A stretch of 11,036 nt of DNA from Larix sibirica. Taxonomy: Eukaryota > Streptophyta > Pinopsida > Pinales > Pinaceae. Made by a program: the position numbers and the translations under genes. Positions 1-8,529 of the stretch are shown here, piece by piece. Under the pieces are notes generated by a model. It ran no database searches, was not told where the DNA came from, and saw only the letters and a list, made by a program, of their open reading frames with translations. Position 1 is the stretch's first letter; each line of letters starts with the position of its first letter. Location: positions 1 through 11,036 of the forward strand of contig NWUY0300069979.1 of assembly GCA_004151065.3 (NCBI GenBank), read 5' to 3'.

Positions 1-130
1 ACACAATTCCATTATAAATACTGAACTGGAAGAGACTTGGATGCTATTCTGCCAAGAGCTTGAACAACAGAGCGCCAAAAATCCCTAAAACACAAACCAA
101 ACGTCTAAACCAGAAAACCCTACAAATGAG
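1..130 (+). other. A/C-rich untranslated leader before the long LTR-element ORF
   Basis: This stretch has no long open frame and becomes rich in A and C towards its end, just before an ATG at 131 with a plausible MAPKR-type start. It looks like a 5' leader of the ORF, or a spacer between pol and an extra ORF. No LTR end (CAACA) and no primer-binding site complementary to a tRNA 3' end is seen inside it, so if it is the leader after the 5' LTR, the LTR must end before base 1. Confidence 0.4.
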
Positions 131-301
131 ATGGCTCCTAAGCGAATTCAACCAACCACCAGCTCCACGGATATAATTGGAAGAAGGAGATACACCTTTG
201 AAAGTTCGGATCAAACACATCCGCAACGCGGAATTCATAGAACAACAATGGAAAAGGATATGGATCAAAGTCCTTGAATGGGGGAAGGATTCTGATGGTC
301 G

Positions 302-664
302 ATGGAGGGAGGAAGCACAAAAATACGAACAAGCACCATATTAAATTATATCAATGTACCTTTGGTCGACAATTTTGTCGGCCTCAAAGAAGTAGTTGCC
401 CAATTCATTGTGAGCCGGTATCACAATGGAAAATTTTATTTCGACCAACAGGTTGAAATCAATGGCGACCTGAGAAATCATATCACTGGACTGTCCAATA
501 AAGGGGATGTAGTACCTATTCAATCAAACCTTGCTCTAGTGAAGGACTTCACAGGTACCCCTATAGGTAAAAACTCAAGAGGGTTATTCGTAAACCAAAT
601 CATCTATGGCACACAGAAAATAGCAGCGTGGCTTGTATCAGCCGCATTAACGAGTATTGGTTGA
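302..664 (+). pseudogene. Best-preserved N-terminal block of the LTR-element ORF
   Basis: This is 120 open codons without a stop, in the same frame as the 785-967 block, so both belong to one original domain. The predicted protein has hydrophobic and charged alternation typical of a folded domain, with a VPLVDNFVGLKEVV helix near the start, an HITGLSNKGDVVP segment in the middle and a hydrophobic IAAWLVSAALTSI stretch at the end. The last stretch could be a buried helix and is too short and isolated to call a membrane anchor. The Met at 302 is just the first ATG in this open stretch; coding signal extends upstream in another frame (about 190-340), so the true start was earlier. Confidence 0.45.
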
Positions 665-996
665 GGATCCGAACTCAAACTCGACATGCTCGAACCCGTG
701 CGGAATGTGGCCTCGAAGGGAAAAGTATACCGATGGGTCGAACAACTGGCGTAAATTTCCTGACATATCTACCAAAATTTCCAGGTGGAGGGAGCTAAAA
801 TCCAATACCCTTCACTTATCATTTGGATTGCCATGGCTCATCTTCGAGCAATAGGAGACAAAGAGTTCACCGCACCCGAAGGACCATTGATGTGGAACTT
901 TCATTCATTTTCACAAGGTGGATGGAAACTCGGTGCGACAACAACAAAAAACTGGTTTGAAAACTAGTTCCAAGCACTAAAAGTGAAAACATCTAG

Positions 997-1377
997 ATGG
1001 AGAGTCCCACAACATGTTCGACGAAGTCTTCCACCGACTACACAAATCCATCTAGTGCTCAAACACACATCGTTTGGTATCTAGAAGGAGCATCCAAAAG
1101 AGTAGAGGAGCTCGACTTCTACCCCGCAGTCGACATGATATTCAAGGAACTAGGTCGGCAATCCAACACTGTCATTCCAATACCATCACAAGCAAAACTG
1201 GTGGACCAACCAATGGTCAAACCCTTGACAGATGCTGAGAAAGAAGAATACTATGACGTCCGACTTCATCTCAACACATTTACACTGAAGCATGAGCAGG
1301 TGGTTGACATCAATCCTTTAGGGGATTACAATCAACCCTCACCAGGAGACCTTGCATGCATCCGACCATTCAGATGA
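997..1377 (+). pseudogene. Second preserved block of the LTR-element ORF
   Basis: This block has 126 open codons in frame 1 and no recognised domain. The protein is acidic to neutral with helical stretches (KRVEELDFYPAVDMIFKEL) and ends in a GDYNQPSPGD turn-rich segment before tandem stops TGA-TAG at 1375-1380. The first 25 codons may be out of frame: the neighbouring frame 3 reads MFDEVFHRLHKSI from about 1013, which looks more protein-like, so a frameshift near 1050 is likely. Coding signal resumes in frame 2 at about 1430-1780 (KWKLILQEP, then PPPPSPTS). Confidence 0.4.
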
Positions 1378-1782
1378 TAGTACTCAGTCGGATACTTGAA
1401 TTTCGGAGTATGCACTAAGAAAAGAGAACATTTGTCAAGTGGCCGACGATATATTCATAGCATGACATCATAGAAAGAACAAAACACAAGGGAAAGGAAA
1501 ATGGAAGCTTATCCTTCAGGAACCAACAGAAGAAGACAATGTTGAACTATTCGACTGTGCAACTCAGGTATTGGAAGATGTCACCAAACACAAGATATCT
1601 ATTCCAGAGCAGATAGAAAAATTCAATACAAAATAAGATCAACAACAGGCAGTGGCATCGCCAAGTAAGAAAGTTAAGTTTGAATACAAGTTGCACGTCA
1701 ACCTCACACAAATTCCACCACCTCCTTCTCCAACTTCCATCATGGAAGAATACATCAGACAATTTCCTTGACCACTATTACA

Positions 1783-2460
1783 CCATCACTCACTTCTGCT
1801 ACAACATCAACCTTTAGCCCCAACTTCGTACAATAGCTCCCCTCACCCCTCAGAGCAAAAATTTAGACCAAATTCGACCTACAATAATTTATCGAACAAC
1901 TATCATCAATCCTGCCCGATTGGAAATGACTCATTATAAAGAAACCAATCATATCCGACCCTGAATTGCAACCCGACTTACCTCCACCAGATGTCCATAC
2001 ATCTGAACAAATACAACCACCGTCAACTTCTAACCCAGCCATTGTCGGATACCCGGAAACCATCATAGAGAAAAAAACCGATCCCACAAGTGAGGTTGCA
2101 TCCCAGCAAACATCCACCTTTACACCCTTACTAGTCGACCAATCCATTGCATTGCCATCCCAGAACCCTTCAGTTTTGCAAGACCCCGACTAGTGTGATA
2201 CCGCCAACATACCACTAGAAACTCTCTTTGAAGTGTCATAACCGACGACTGAACTCACCTCGACAAGTAATCAGGAAATACCTTTGTCACAGGAAGATCG
2301 GACCTCGACCGACAGTCCCTCGACAAAATTCGACACGACTGACTGACCACCCTCACCACCAATCGCTTCAGCACTGACTGCTTCCCCGCCACCACTTGAA
2401 CAACCTGAAATTGCTTCCCCAAGTCTAGTTACTACAGATATACCATCCCCTCATACTATC
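1783..2460 (+). other. Pro/Thr/Ser-rich linker of the LTR-element ORF
   Basis: In frame 1 the translation is dominated by Pro, Thr, Ser and Gln (for example QPDLPPPDVHTSEQIQPPST and TASPPPLEQPEIASPS) and is interrupted by isolated stops near 1832, 1865, 1886, 2192, 2239 and 2344. The composition indicates a disordered linker between the N-terminal block and the charged C-terminal half. The frame persists across the stops, which supports one original reading frame and not separate small genes. Confidence 0.4.
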
Positions 2461-2463
2461 GTC

Positions 2464-2680
2464 CTCACTCCTGTAGCACTAGAAGAGCAGCACAATAAAG
2501 AAACACAAGCTGCACGAGATAAAGAATTTACTGACAAGGAAAAAGCAACAGAGGAGCATACATAACTCAGAAAGAAAAATGGAAAAGAGGAAGAAAGGAC
2601 AAATAAGAAACATAGGAAATAAAAGAAGAAGAAAGAAAAGGAAAAGCAAAAACAACGACAGCATCTGCAACACCTCCAAC
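2464..2680 (+). other. Lys/Glu/Gln-rich low-complexity tract in the LTR-element ORF
   Basis: A-rich, purine-dominated DNA encodes a highly charged segment (KEFTDKEKATEEHT, then KKNGKEEERTNKKHRK and a run of Lys/Glu/Gln). On the opposite strand it gives artificial Cys/Phe/Leu-rich frames, which are not genes. It leads directly into the coiled coil and could be a charged helical stalk or a nucleic-acid-binding basic patch. Confidence 0.45.
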
Positions 2681-2688
2681 AACAACCC

Positions 2689-3645
2689 TTGTTCATTATA
2701 CATTTAGATCAATTCGGTCTGATTGCCACTTTTGAACCTCGACAGGCAAAAGAAGAAGAACTAGATATTCTCCATGGCGCTATTAACCGAGAGCGTAGGA
2801 AAATAAGAAAGGAAACCAAATATCAAATTGAAACACTTCGGGAAGAACGATCTTCATTTTTGGCTAAGTGTGAAAACTTAGTCCAACAAGTCATGCCTCT
2901 CCCTCCAAGAACCGACATTGAAAACCCACTCAACAAAGCATATGCACTATTCGAGAGTGTCATGTCGACTCTCCAAGAACAATTGGCTAAAGAACAACAG
3001 GATCAAGCGGATGAAACAACTATTATCATGACAAACTAGTATACAGATGTCACAGAAGCACATAGTCTGTTAGCACAATATGCCCAAGAAGCTGCTATGA
3101 CTACATAAGTATTACACAACTGGTATACACATTACGGCAATGTGTTTGTCGAAATGCAAAAAAACCAAGATCTCATTAACACTCTTCAATAACAACGACA
3201 AACTGCCGATGAAGTTCTCGCACAAACTTTCGACAATCAAATCAATATGGAACACGTGAAGCTATAAAAAATGGAGAAGAAATAGGATTAGTGGATCATA
3301 AAAGCTCGAGTAAGCCTGTCAAAAGTCGAAATGATCATGCCACATCTCCATCGACTGCTCTCCACTGCTGACAACAGAACACTAATTTTAGGACAAGACA
3401 TGATCAATATTCAAGACCAACCAGTCCAAGAAAAAATGGAGAACTTGTCTAGCCTTACTATCCTTACTATCGACATCCATAATGCACTTCATACCTAGGA
3501 AGACTTCCAGCATCAACTTTCAGTTTCTTCCGAATCCATTGCCGAAGTATGTGTACAACAACAACTATCTACCAGTACCAGTCAATCCCAACAGTAACGA
3601 CAAATTTTTCTTAGTACTCATTTCATTACAAATTTTGTCATTTAA
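2689..3645 (+). pseudogene. C-terminal coiled-coil region of the LTR-element ORF
   Basis: The open block 2689-3039 (116 codons) contains heptad-like helix sequence, such as RERRKIRKETKYQIETLREE and STLQEQLAKEQQDQADETT. The same frame continues past single stops at about 3037, 3106, 3190, 3265, 3283 and 3496 to 3645 with further Gln- and Leu-rich helical sequence. Such a region would mediate self-association, as expected of a particle-forming or structural protein, but no named family is recognised. The ORF ends just upstream of the polypurine tract. Confidence 0.45.
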
Positions 3646-3696
3646 AATTCTAGTTCGGCTCCATCTCCCTATTTCTTCAGGACGAATAAAGGTTTT

Positions 3697-3709
3697 GTTG
3701 TGGGGGAGA
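3697..3709 (+). promoter_or_regulatory. Polypurine tract (plus-strand primer site)
   Basis: The sequence GTTGTGGGGGAGA immediately abuts the TGTTG start of the LTR. A G/A-rich tract at this exact place primes plus-strand DNA synthesis in LTR elements and is the strongest evidence that 3710 is a 3' LTR and not a 5' LTR. Confidence 0.75.
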
Positions 3710-3720
3710 TGTTGGAGGAT

Positions 3721-3743
3721 CCTAGTTCGGCCGCCCGACTAGG
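3721..3743 (+). other. Imperfect hairpin in LTR U3
   Basis: CCTAGTTCGG and CCCGACTAGG form a 10-position stem with one G-T wobble and one C-C mismatch around a three-base loop. It lies just upstream of the TATA box. It could be a palindromic factor site or simply chance; nothing else in the sequence decides. Confidence 0.3.
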
Positions 3744-3764
3744 TCCTCCGTTCGNTCTGTAAAC

Positions 3765-3774
3765 TATATATATA
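3765..3774 (+). promoter_or_regulatory. LTR TATA box
   Basis: A TATATATATA run sits 55 bp into the LTR, where a U3 core promoter is expected. Transcription would start roughly 25-35 bp downstream, near 3795-3805, marking the start of R. Confidence 0.55.
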
Positions 3775-3951
3775 GGCTGGAGAGCCGGATACAAGGGGGA
3801 ACCAAGACATTGTATTGCACTTTTGTACTCAGTAATAGAAAGACTTGTTGGCTCTGCCATCATTACTTATATTGTGTTCATATATATCTAATTGCTTGTT
3901 TATTCTATATCATGTATCGCTATTAACTATGCAATCCACTTAACTACAACA

Positions 3952-4087
3952 CATGTTTTCCAGAAGCCGAACTAGAGAGTCCATCAGTCAATGTGGAAAC
4001 GCCTTTGCCATATCCTGAATCTGAGGGGGGGAGGAATTGAATCCCTATCTTGCTTGCTATGACATCAATTTTTCAATGCATTAGCCA
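3952..4087. other. Junction stretch between LTR element and LINE ORF2 stop (probable LINE 3' UTR)
   Basis: These 136 bases hold no open frame of note. On the minus strand they follow the last stop of ORF2 (4088-4090) and so fit the LINE 3' untranslated region. No poly(A) tail (poly-T on the plus strand) is present, so the LINE 3' end either continued further and was split by the LTR element, or was lost. The first five bases, CATGT, would be the target-site duplication if the LTR element inserted here. Confidence 0.4.
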
Positions 4088-5020
4088 TCAGTCCATATTA
4101 TGCTCCTTCCAGGCCTGAGCAGGTTCTTCATCACTGGATTCCTTGTTCGCATGTTCCATCAAGACATGGGAAAGAAGGTCCTTAACCACCCAATAGGTCA
4201 CCATTAAATGATCGTAAGCCGACATTCTACCGTAAGTCGTCCCGGGGTCATGCACCCAGTCCGCAAGCTCCTCTCTAACCTCTTCCAGTTTGAAATTCTT
4301 TACTTGCTCCCATAGGTCTTTATCTATTTGTTCAATTTCCCCGCAAATGGTCTAGGGGATTCTCTCTCGGAATAAATGAGGAGTTTGGATTTCCTTCCTT
4401 TGTTCACGGGTCACTCTATTGATCTTGGTTTCCCACTCGATCTTTGCATCCTTCCGCACCCTTTTCCCCTGGTTTCCATGGTGAGCAACCAAAGGGGGGC
4501 ACGGTTTGTCGCATAACTCTTCCTTCCCTTTAAAACCCACAAGATCTCTAGTAGATTGAGGATACCGATAACATTGTGCATGGGTTGAACCTTTCCCTCC
4601 GCATATATAGCCGCTCCATCAAACTGTTTCATAATTTCCCTGATCATGACTTTATCGACCTCATTAAGTCGTGGGATTTTGCTTGCTTTCTCGATATTCC
4701 TTCACTTCATCTCGAGATACTCCATACACAGGCTGAGGACAATATCATACCCCTTCTACATCATGGATCACATTAGAGCTTATTCCTTCAATCAATTGTG
4801 TATGAATTTCATTAATATCCATGTCGTCGGAGGGAGGTTGGTTATTACTTTTCTGAGTGTCCTTCGTTCCTGTCGCGTGGGTCCTTATCCGCGGCAAGTG
4901 GGCTTGGGATGTGTCACCTCCTCCCCTCGTTGGTGAATGAATGTATTGGATGGCCACATGTGTACATTGATTAGCCCAACCATGATTCTCAAAGCAAGAT
5001 AGCTTCCCTTCTCTTCCAAA
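4088..5020 (-). pseudogene. C-terminal extension of LINE ORF2 after RNase H, unrecognised
   Basis: The RNase H frame does not end after the domain. One TAG (5021-5023) is followed by open sequence in the same frame to 4745 with a low-complexity linker (SPTRGGGDTSQ, then QKSNNQPPSDD). The next segment (about 4670-4545, another frame) contains EVDKVMIREIMKQFDGAAIY and GKVQPMHNVIG. Frame 1 returns to 4088 with one TAG (4352-4354): EIEQIDKDLWEQVKNFKLEE, VREELADWVHDPGTTYGRMS and AYDHLMVTYWVVKDLLSHVL. The last 87 codons before the TGA at 4088-4090 are free of stops. The composition is helical and charged, with no zinc knuckle or known catalytic motif. The domain may be a passenger captured by this LINE lineage or a lineage-specific ORF2 tail. 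I do not recognise it. Confidence 0.55.
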
Positions 5021-5035
5021 CTACTTCTTGCTTTC

Positions 5036-5450
5036 TCCCACATTTGCTAGGTGGTCAACCACTTTATTTCCTTCCCATTTGACGTGGACGAAGGTCCAAG
5101 CGTGGGGCTTGTTGAGCAAGGTGCACAACTTTTCCAGCCTATACTCTAGCCTCCAACTATCCACCAAATTGGATATCCTTTGTCCATTCTTCATCTTTTT
5201 TTCCATGTGGATGATGATCTGGGAGTCGCCTTCCACGATGGTAGATTCCCATCATGCCCTAGCAACAAGGTTGATCCCATAGAGAAGACCATCTAGTTCT
5301 GTAGCGTTGTTTTTATCGTTGCATATGTATCCAAATAATACCATCATAATATTTCCCTCATGGTTCCTCACCACACCGCCAAAGCCAGCAGATCATGGGT
5401 TCCCTCTAGAGGCCCCATCGAAGTTTAGATTGAAGAAGCCCACTGGGGGT
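5036..5450 (-). pseudogene. RNase H domain (RVT_3 type) of LINE ORF2
   Basis: RNase H removes the RNA strand of the hybrid. The four acidic catalytic residues are all readable: Asp in NFDGASRGNP (codon 5417-5419), Glu in NNATELDGLL (5297-5299), Asp in VEGDSQIIIH (5225-5227) and Asp in KVVDHLAN (5054-5056). Two TGA codons, 5393-5395 and 5252-5254, break it. The linker just upstream (about 5450-5835, frame 1) contains FPGFLLWEI and DVWTKVELHIQESIK, normal for these elements. This is the clearest plant-specific mark in the window. Confidence 0.88.
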
Positions 5451-5835
5451 GGGGACCAAAAGGCTGGGCTAGTGGGGGATAATATTTTAGATTTTCCCGA
5501 GGCTAGGCTCTGTGTTGACCTAGATATTCGCTAATCATCTAAAATTCTCTTGTCCAAGCCAACCACTTCCCAAACATTATCGTTCCATTTGGTGGTTTTG
5601 ATCGATTCCTGAATGTGGAGTTCCACCTTGGTCCATACATCTCTTGGGGTGGATTTCTTGTCCTAGAATATGTGCCTGTTGATATCCTTCTAGATTTCCC
5701 ATAGTAGGAAACCTGGGAACATGAGATAGATACGAATGAAAATAACGTTTTGGAAATCATTCGAATCCCATTCCCCAATGGATTGGTTCAGATGGCCTCT
5801 GATATGGTTGGAGCATCGAAATATCTCTACCCCCT

Positions 5836-6765
5836 GACCCATAGGGAAGACGTGAAGGGGAATTCATCTAGAAGGTGGCCCATTTTTTCCTCTGCAGGTA
5901 TGCATAATGAGCGCTAGTTTGGGCCTAGCATGACACGCTTCTTGAGGTTCTCTCCGATGAGGATTCATCGATGCACGAATAACCAAAGGAAGGTGGCTAC
6001 TTTGAGCCAAATATTGGCCTTCTAGATCTTTTTCTAGACTTCTTGTGCTGGGGCATCATGTTGACTTGTCCATATCTCATATGCCTCCTAATCGATATTG
6101 AAAACACCTTTTGTCATGTATCCCCATCTTAGTTTATCTGGCCCACATTGGGTTTGAATGCATCTCTCTTAAACAGTTTCCCATAGCCTTTGCATCCCTT
6201 CTTCTGGGAATCTATGATTCCACCATTTTGGTGGTTTCCATTCACGGTAGTCCACCTCGTATGTGTCAACCTACTAGAAATCCTTGAATTTTGTGAGTCC
6301 CATCTTGATACATCTGTCCTGGCTTGTTGGGGCATTAATATGGAGGAAAATCTGAGTCATTTGCTGCCATGAATCCATCTAGAATTCAACCGCTTCCCCA
6401 TCCCTGATTTCCCAGAAGCTGTGTTCCTGAACAATACTTCTGCTATGAAGAGCAGTTTGCCATATATGTGAGCCCAGTATCTCCTCGTTGAATAGAATTA
6501 ATTTATGTTTCAATTGGTTATGGGTGTACTTGACATGCCATAGTTTTTCCCATGGTTCTGATGTATGGGTTACCCATCCCCACCAAATCTTGGCTCCTAG
6601 AACTTCACTATTCTTTTTTGGATCTCTGAGACCCAATCCTCCTTGGGATTTCGGTGTACATAGATTCTCCCAATTGAACAAGTCCCATTTGTTTTTTCCT
6701 GGAGTCCCTCCCGATAGATATTGGCACTGGAGGCTCCTAATTTCTTTCAAGGTAGTCTTAGGAGC
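5836..6765 (-). pseudogene. ORF2 linker and zf-RVT-like region
   Basis: After the thumb the frame reads TPGKNKWDLFNWENLCTPKS, GGLGLRDPKKNSEVLGAKIW, and so on to HSFWEIRDGEAVEF, all typical of plant L1 ORF2 between RT and RNase H. The zf-RVT-like block follows (about 5836-6050) with KANIWLKVATFLWLFVHR, ENLKKRVMLGPN, LCIPAEEKMGHLLDEFPF. One Cys and the His are present, but the last expected Cys is Phe, so the zinc site is broken. Five stops (6034-6036, 6022-6024, 5965-5967, 5914-5916, 5827-5829) lie in the block. Confidence 0.75.
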
Positions 6766-6769
6766 AGGG

Positions 6770-8190
6770 AGCAGCCATAACCAAGAACAAGTAAATTGGT
6801 GTGGCTTGGAGAACACACTTGAAAAGAGCGAGTCTCCTCGCAAGGTTGAGAGTCCGAAGGATCCAATTTGAGATTTTTCCTCTTATCCGGTCAAGCATAT
6901 CATACCACGATACTTTTCTAACCACTCCTTCAGCTAGAGAGGAACCTAAGTATTTGGATGGAAGGGAGCTCCCTTGGAAGCCGAGTATCCAAGTTATATT
7001 TCTTCGGGTAACTCTAGGAGAGTTAAAAAAGAAGATTTGAGACTTGTCCTTATTGAACTCCAGTCCCGAGGCCTTAGAAAAGAGGGTTAGACATTTTTTG
7101 AAAGCTTTAGCTTCTTGGACTAACGAGTGACCCATGAGTATAGTGTCATCTACAAATTGTTGATGGGTTTGTTTGTCAGCTCCAGTGTGCATACTTAACC
7201 CTTTATTTCGCTCCTTTTATCCATGGCTTTTATTTTGCTGCTAAGACTTTTTCCATTAAGATAAACAAGAAGGGGGAGAGAGGGTCCCCCTACCTTATGC
7301 CCCTTGATGGGCTAAACAACTTCGTGGGATATCTATTGAGAAGGATCAAGAAAAAATATGAAGACGTCAAATTCAAAACCTATTCGATCCAGTCTTGGCT
7401 AAATCCATAAGCCTTAAGCATCTCTCTCATGAATTTTCATCTTAGCTTGTCATAGGATTTTGATATGTCAAGATTTAGGAGCATTCTGGGATTCTTTGTA
7501 ATCTTCAAGGAGGGTATTACCTCATGAACCAAGATGACTTCATCTAGGATTTTCCGACCTTCAACAAACCCAGATTGTTTCGGGGAAACCAGGTTGGGGA
7601 GGAGCGGTTTCAATATGTTGGCATCGACCTTGGTAATGATTTTATAAATAACATTGTACTGGGAGATAGGTCTAAAATTACCCGGTGAGTCTGCTCCTTC
7701 GCTTTTGGGAATGAGAGTAAGGAACATGGCATTGAAATCTTTCAACACCCTTTTAGTCTTCCTATAGTCTTCCAAAATCTATCAGAAATCTTCCTTGATA
7801 AGGTCCCAAAAGTGGTGAAAGAAGGTTGTAGTAAAGTCGTTGGGTCCTAGGTCTTTCCCAACATCTATCTGATGAACTACGTCCTCCACCTCTTTCATCT
7901 CCATTGGGATATTTAAGAGCTCATTTTGAATCTAGGAGACAAGGACATGAATATGTTGGGTTATATTTGCTATGTCCTATGACTGGTCAGACCTATCTTC
8001 TTCCATGATGTTCCTAAAGTAGTCGACCAATTCTTCCTCGATTTCCTCCTTGCTTTCCACATGCTTCCCGGTTTCTTTTTTCATCATGTTGATCCTATCC
8101 TTTTGTCTATTTTGGATGACTGATTGGTGGAAGAATTTGGTAGTACATTCTCCCTTCCTATGCCATTGGTTCCTATATTTCCTATTGGCT
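6770..8190 (-). pseudogene. Reverse transcriptase domain of LINE ORF2
   Basis: The domain copies RNA to DNA. Its N-terminal part shows GECTTKFFHQSVIQNRQKDR (about 8100-8155). Then come VGKDLGPNDFTTTFFHHFW, AMFLTLIPKSEGADSPGNFR, FRPISQYNVIYKIITK, QSGFVEGRKILDEVILVHE and LNLDISKSYDKL, followed by GIR-stop-GDPLSPFLFIL. The catalytic FVDD box is at 7145-7156 (THQQFVDDTILMG). The thumb reads SKYLGSSLAEG and LQATPIYLFLVMAAP. Stops replace residues normally Trp or Gln at 7782-7784, 7779-7781, 7437-7439, 7380-7382 and 7290-7292. A frame change lies near 7215, between the GDP block and FVDD, and another near 6768. The usual PGPDG motif is degraded to LGPND. Confidence 0.9.
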
Positions 8191-8529
8191 CTCCCAGGAA
8201 TTTATCTGCTCAAGGGTACTATTCTCTTGAGTTTTTAGATCCTCATCATAACCATTTTCCATCCCCTCTTTTTGAATCTCCTCTAGCTACTCGATCAGGT
8301 GTTTTTTATGTTGGAAGATGTTCCCAAATTCTTCCTTGTTCCATGTATGGAGCTTTTCTTTTAGTGCTTTCAGTTTCTGTTGGAATTGGAACATCCTCGA
8401 TCCCCTCAGGGGGTCCAGGTTCTCCCACCATTGTTGGAACATTGGTTTGAAATTTTTATGCTCGAGCCATAATTGTTAGAATCTAAAAGGATTCCTGTTC
8501 GAGGGTCCAACACCATCCCAGCAGAGGCA

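Larger units (their letters stand above)
131..3645 (+). pseudogene. Long decayed non-pol ORF of the LTR element (gag-like or extra ORF, function unknown)
   Basis: A coding signal can be followed across about 3.5 kb. It runs through frame 3 or 2 before about 345, frame 2 to about 1000, frame 1 to about 1380, frame 2 at about 1430-1780, then frame 1 to 3645. Intact stretches include 302-664, 785-967, 997-1377, 1966-2193 and 2689-3039. The N-terminal third is mixed alpha/beta-like and contains a short GLSNKGDV segment. It is followed by a Pro/Thr-rich linker, a Lys/Glu-rich tract and a coiled-coil C-terminus. I see no aspartic protease, no RT FxDD, no integrase zinc finger and no CCHC knuckle. 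The start at 131 is chosen because the preceding sequence is leader-like and the frame begins MAPKR. The original product would have been about 1,100-1,200 residues. Several stops look like mutated Gln or Arg codons, for example TAA 754-756, TGA 763-765 and TAG 965-967. It may be gag-like or related to plant transposon-associated ORFs. I do not recognise the family. Confidence 0.55.
1..3951 (+). mobile_element. 3' part of a decayed LTR retrotransposon
   Basis: The unit is defined from its right end: a polypurine tract (3701-3709) directly precedes a 242-bp LTR that begins TGTTG and ends CAACA. Upstream lie a long degenerate plus-strand reading frame and a leader-like stretch. The left LTR and primer-binding site are outside the window, so length, target-site duplication and superfamily cannot be settled. 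No protease, integrase, RT or RNase H motif is visible in 3.7 kb, which is odd for a Ty1/copia or Ty3/gypsy element, where pol usually lies near the 3' LTR. It is either a non-autonomous element with one ORF or an element with a very long extra ORF 3' of pol. It appears inserted next to, or into, the 3' region of the LINE that follows. Confidence 0.7.
3710..3951 (+). repeat. 3' long terminal repeat, 242 bp, TGTTG...CAACA
   Basis: The boundaries form a perfect 5-bp inverted repeat of the TG...CA type. It holds a U3 part with an imperfect hairpin (3721-3743), a TATA box (3765-3774), and a probable R/U5 part with AATAGA at 3834-3839 as a possible poly(A) signal. No tRNA-complementary primer-binding site follows at 3952, which argues against a 5' LTR. 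One ambiguous base (N, 3755) lies in U3. Without the partner LTR the right boundary could be 3951 or 3953 (CAACA or CAACACA). Confidence 0.7.

Noticed and set aside
1863-2147. Minus-strand open frame of 94 codons
   Set aside because: It is a shadow of the Pro/Thr-rich plus-strand linker, whose frame continues on both sides.
2451-2703. Minus-strand Cys/Phe-rich open frames that look like membrane proteins
   Set aside because: These are the complement of the A-rich Lys/Glu tract of the LTR-element ORF. The low-complexity composition explains them.
3952-3975. Possible primer-binding site after the LTR, which would make it a 5' LTR
   Set aside because: No TGG-type tRNA 3'-end complement follows the CAACA end, and a polypurine tract precedes the LTR start, so it is a 3' LTR.
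4024-4030. G run that might mark an element end or a quadruplex
   Set aside because: A single G7 run without further G tracts nearby cannot form an intramolecular quadruplex and matches no element boundary.
6488-6871. Plus-strand open frame of 127 codons
   Set aside because: It lies opposite the ORF2 linker with clear L1 motifs (GGLGLRDP) on the minus strand, and no protein family is visible in it.
8050-8450. Two overlapping plus-strand open frames
   Set aside because: Both are antisense to the ORF2 linker and RT N-terminal region (TKFFHQSVIQN on the minus strand).
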